Shown one piece after another: positions 7,729-8,466 of a DNA stretch of 8,466 bases (position 1 is the first letter of the stretch; each line of letters opens with the position of its first letter). This DNA is from Marine group II euryarchaeote REDSEA-S43_B8. Lineage in GTDB: Archaea; Thermoplasmatota; Poseidoniia; Poseidoniales; Thalassarchaeaceae. The notes beneath the pieces are model-generated. The model searched no databases, was not told the DNA's origin, and saw nothing but the letters and a program-made list of their open reading frames with translations. The position numbers were made by a program, and so were the translations under genes. The stretch covers positions 23,554 to 32,019 of the forward strand of contig LUSA01000062.1 of NCBI GenBank assembly GCA_001629235.1, in the 5' to 3' direction.

Positions 7729-8466
7729 CTACGACCGGGATTCTCCTTGGCGTCTTGGGACCAAGGCAGCAAGCATGCACAGAAGAGTAGCCACTCCCGG
7801 CGCCGGGATGGAGTTCGAACTATTGGCAGCATCTCGAGATTCCCAGTCTACAATCAGGATAACGGACATATCGTCCCCATCCCATGGTTCGGGGGGCTCG
7901 AATGCGAAGGACCCTGCATGGCTTGTGCCCACGTTGACAGCCTCGTGAAGGACATTAGTGTAGTTCGCCTTCCCGTTGCTCCCCTCTGGGTGGTATGCGA
8001 CATCCTCCACGAACATCAGCCAGGTGTTCAGCTCCCATGGGGAGTCTTCCTCCGACCAGAGGCTTATGTCCCACTGGAAGTTGTAGTCCAGAATCTCTCC
8101 AGAATGGTTCCCACCCTGGTCGTTGGCTGGCATGGCCATGGAAGCGGACACTTCTAGGGAAATTGAGCCATTTGATGAGAAGGGGTGGTTCGAGCCCAAT
8201 GCCAGTGCGGTAGAGTAGTCGGTCAGCAGACTGTTGGATTTTGTACTGATTCCTGTGTACATCCTCTCTCCGTCGAAGACCTTGCTTGGAGCGGATCTTT
8301 CTGTCCCGGGAATCTTCATGACTCCCCCATCGGATGCGGTCATTGACCTCTCGGTGGAAAGAAGGGATCCTGCCCCGTAGGTTTCCACCCATCTAGAGTC
8401 GGTGGAGTTGCTTCCGAATGGGTCCAGGGTCTCGTAGAGGTATCTGTGGTAGTGTATCCTGGTGAC
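7729..8466 (-). CDS. C-terminal part of a secreted/surface protein with PAPG-type sorting tail (5' truncated by window edge)
   Basis: The frame is open from the window edge to a TAG at 7731-7729, giving 245 visible residues; the real start lies beyond the window, and the internal GTG at 8388 is not a convincing start. The visible part is rich in Ser, Asn, Gly and aromatic residues with almost no Cys, as in exported beta-rich domains. A segment around residues 149-180 (WLMFVEDVAY, later YTNVLHEAVNVG) followed by an aliphatic strand VILIVDW near 202-208 loosely recalls the C-terminal beta domain of Omp28-like/thioredoxin-associated secreted proteins; that resemblance is weak. The last 27 residues form a sorting-signal layout: a Ser/Asn-rich linker, PAPG (221-224), a short hydrophobic stretch (GVATLLCMLAALV) and RR (238-239). 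This suggests export and C-terminal processing or anchoring by an exosortase/archaeosortase-like system. Substrate and function are unknown. It ends 47 bases before the addB-like start and has no evident link to DNA repair. Confidence 0.75.
   Translation of the reverse strand, partial: VTRIHYHRYLYETLDPFGSNSTDSRWVETYGAGSLLSTERSMTASDGGVMKIPGTERSAPSKVFDGERMYTGISTKSNSLLTDYSTALALGSNHPFSSNGSISLEVSASMAMPANDQGGNHSGEILDYNFQWDISLWSEEDSPWELNTWLMFVEDVAYHPEGSNGKANYTNVLHEAVNVGTSHAGSFAFEPPEPWDGDDMSVILIVDWESRDAANSSNSIPAPGVATLLCMLAALVPRRQGESRS

Noticed and set aside
7682..7780. N-terminal extension of the addB-like frame to an ATG at 7780
   Set aside because: The extra 33 residues overlap the upstream gene by 52 bases in another frame and do not resemble the AddB N terminus; the ATG at 7681 avoids this.
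7717..8157. Plus-strand ORF of 146 codons spanning the addB/surface-protein gap
   Set aside because: Antisense to the sorting-tail gene; no recognisable features.

Overview
The window is tightly packed and coded entirely on the minus strand. In transcription order (right to left) it holds three loci: the C-terminal end of a secreted or surface-anchored protein (7729-8466), a complete AddB-like helicase-nuclease subunit (4133-7681), and an AddA-like UvrD-family helicase-nuclease (4136 down to the left edge). The AddA-like gene is split into two frames near position 2360 and runs off the window before its nuclease domain is complete. There are no tRNA or rRNA genes, no CRISPR array, no insertion sequence and no gene-free stretch over 300 bases. 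The many plus-strand ORFs are shadows of the minus-strand genes.

The two large genes form a translationally coupled pair: the TGA stop of the addB-like gene overlaps a CTG start of the addA-like gene as CTGA, behind a GGAGGGG ribosome-binding site. The products would form a two-subunit, double-strand-break-processing helicase-nuclease. AddA-like supplies the ATP-driven motor (Walker A, motifs Ia, II, III, IV, V and VI are all visible) and begins a C-terminal nuclease domain. AddB-like has no usable Walker A but keeps a PD-(D/E)XK nuclease domain clamped by four cysteines arranged as in the AddB iron-sulfur cluster. In this sequence the AddA reading frame breaks between motif II (DEAQD) and motif III (VGDVKQSIYAFR), with about 7-10 residues apparently missing. 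That is either a real inactivating or splitting deletion or an assembly defect.

Organism: base composition is balanced (slightly above 50% GC by eye). Arginine is written mostly with AGG and AGA, which is typical of many archaea and unusual for bacteria of this GC content. The upstream gene ends in a PAPG-hydrophobic-RR tail of the PEP-CTERM/PGF-CTERM kind. Together these fit a marine planktonic archaeon such as Marine Group II (Poseidoniia); a planctomycete-like bacterium is the main alternative. This placement is inference, not proof. AddAB is mainly a bacterial machine, so an archaeal host would make the locus notable.
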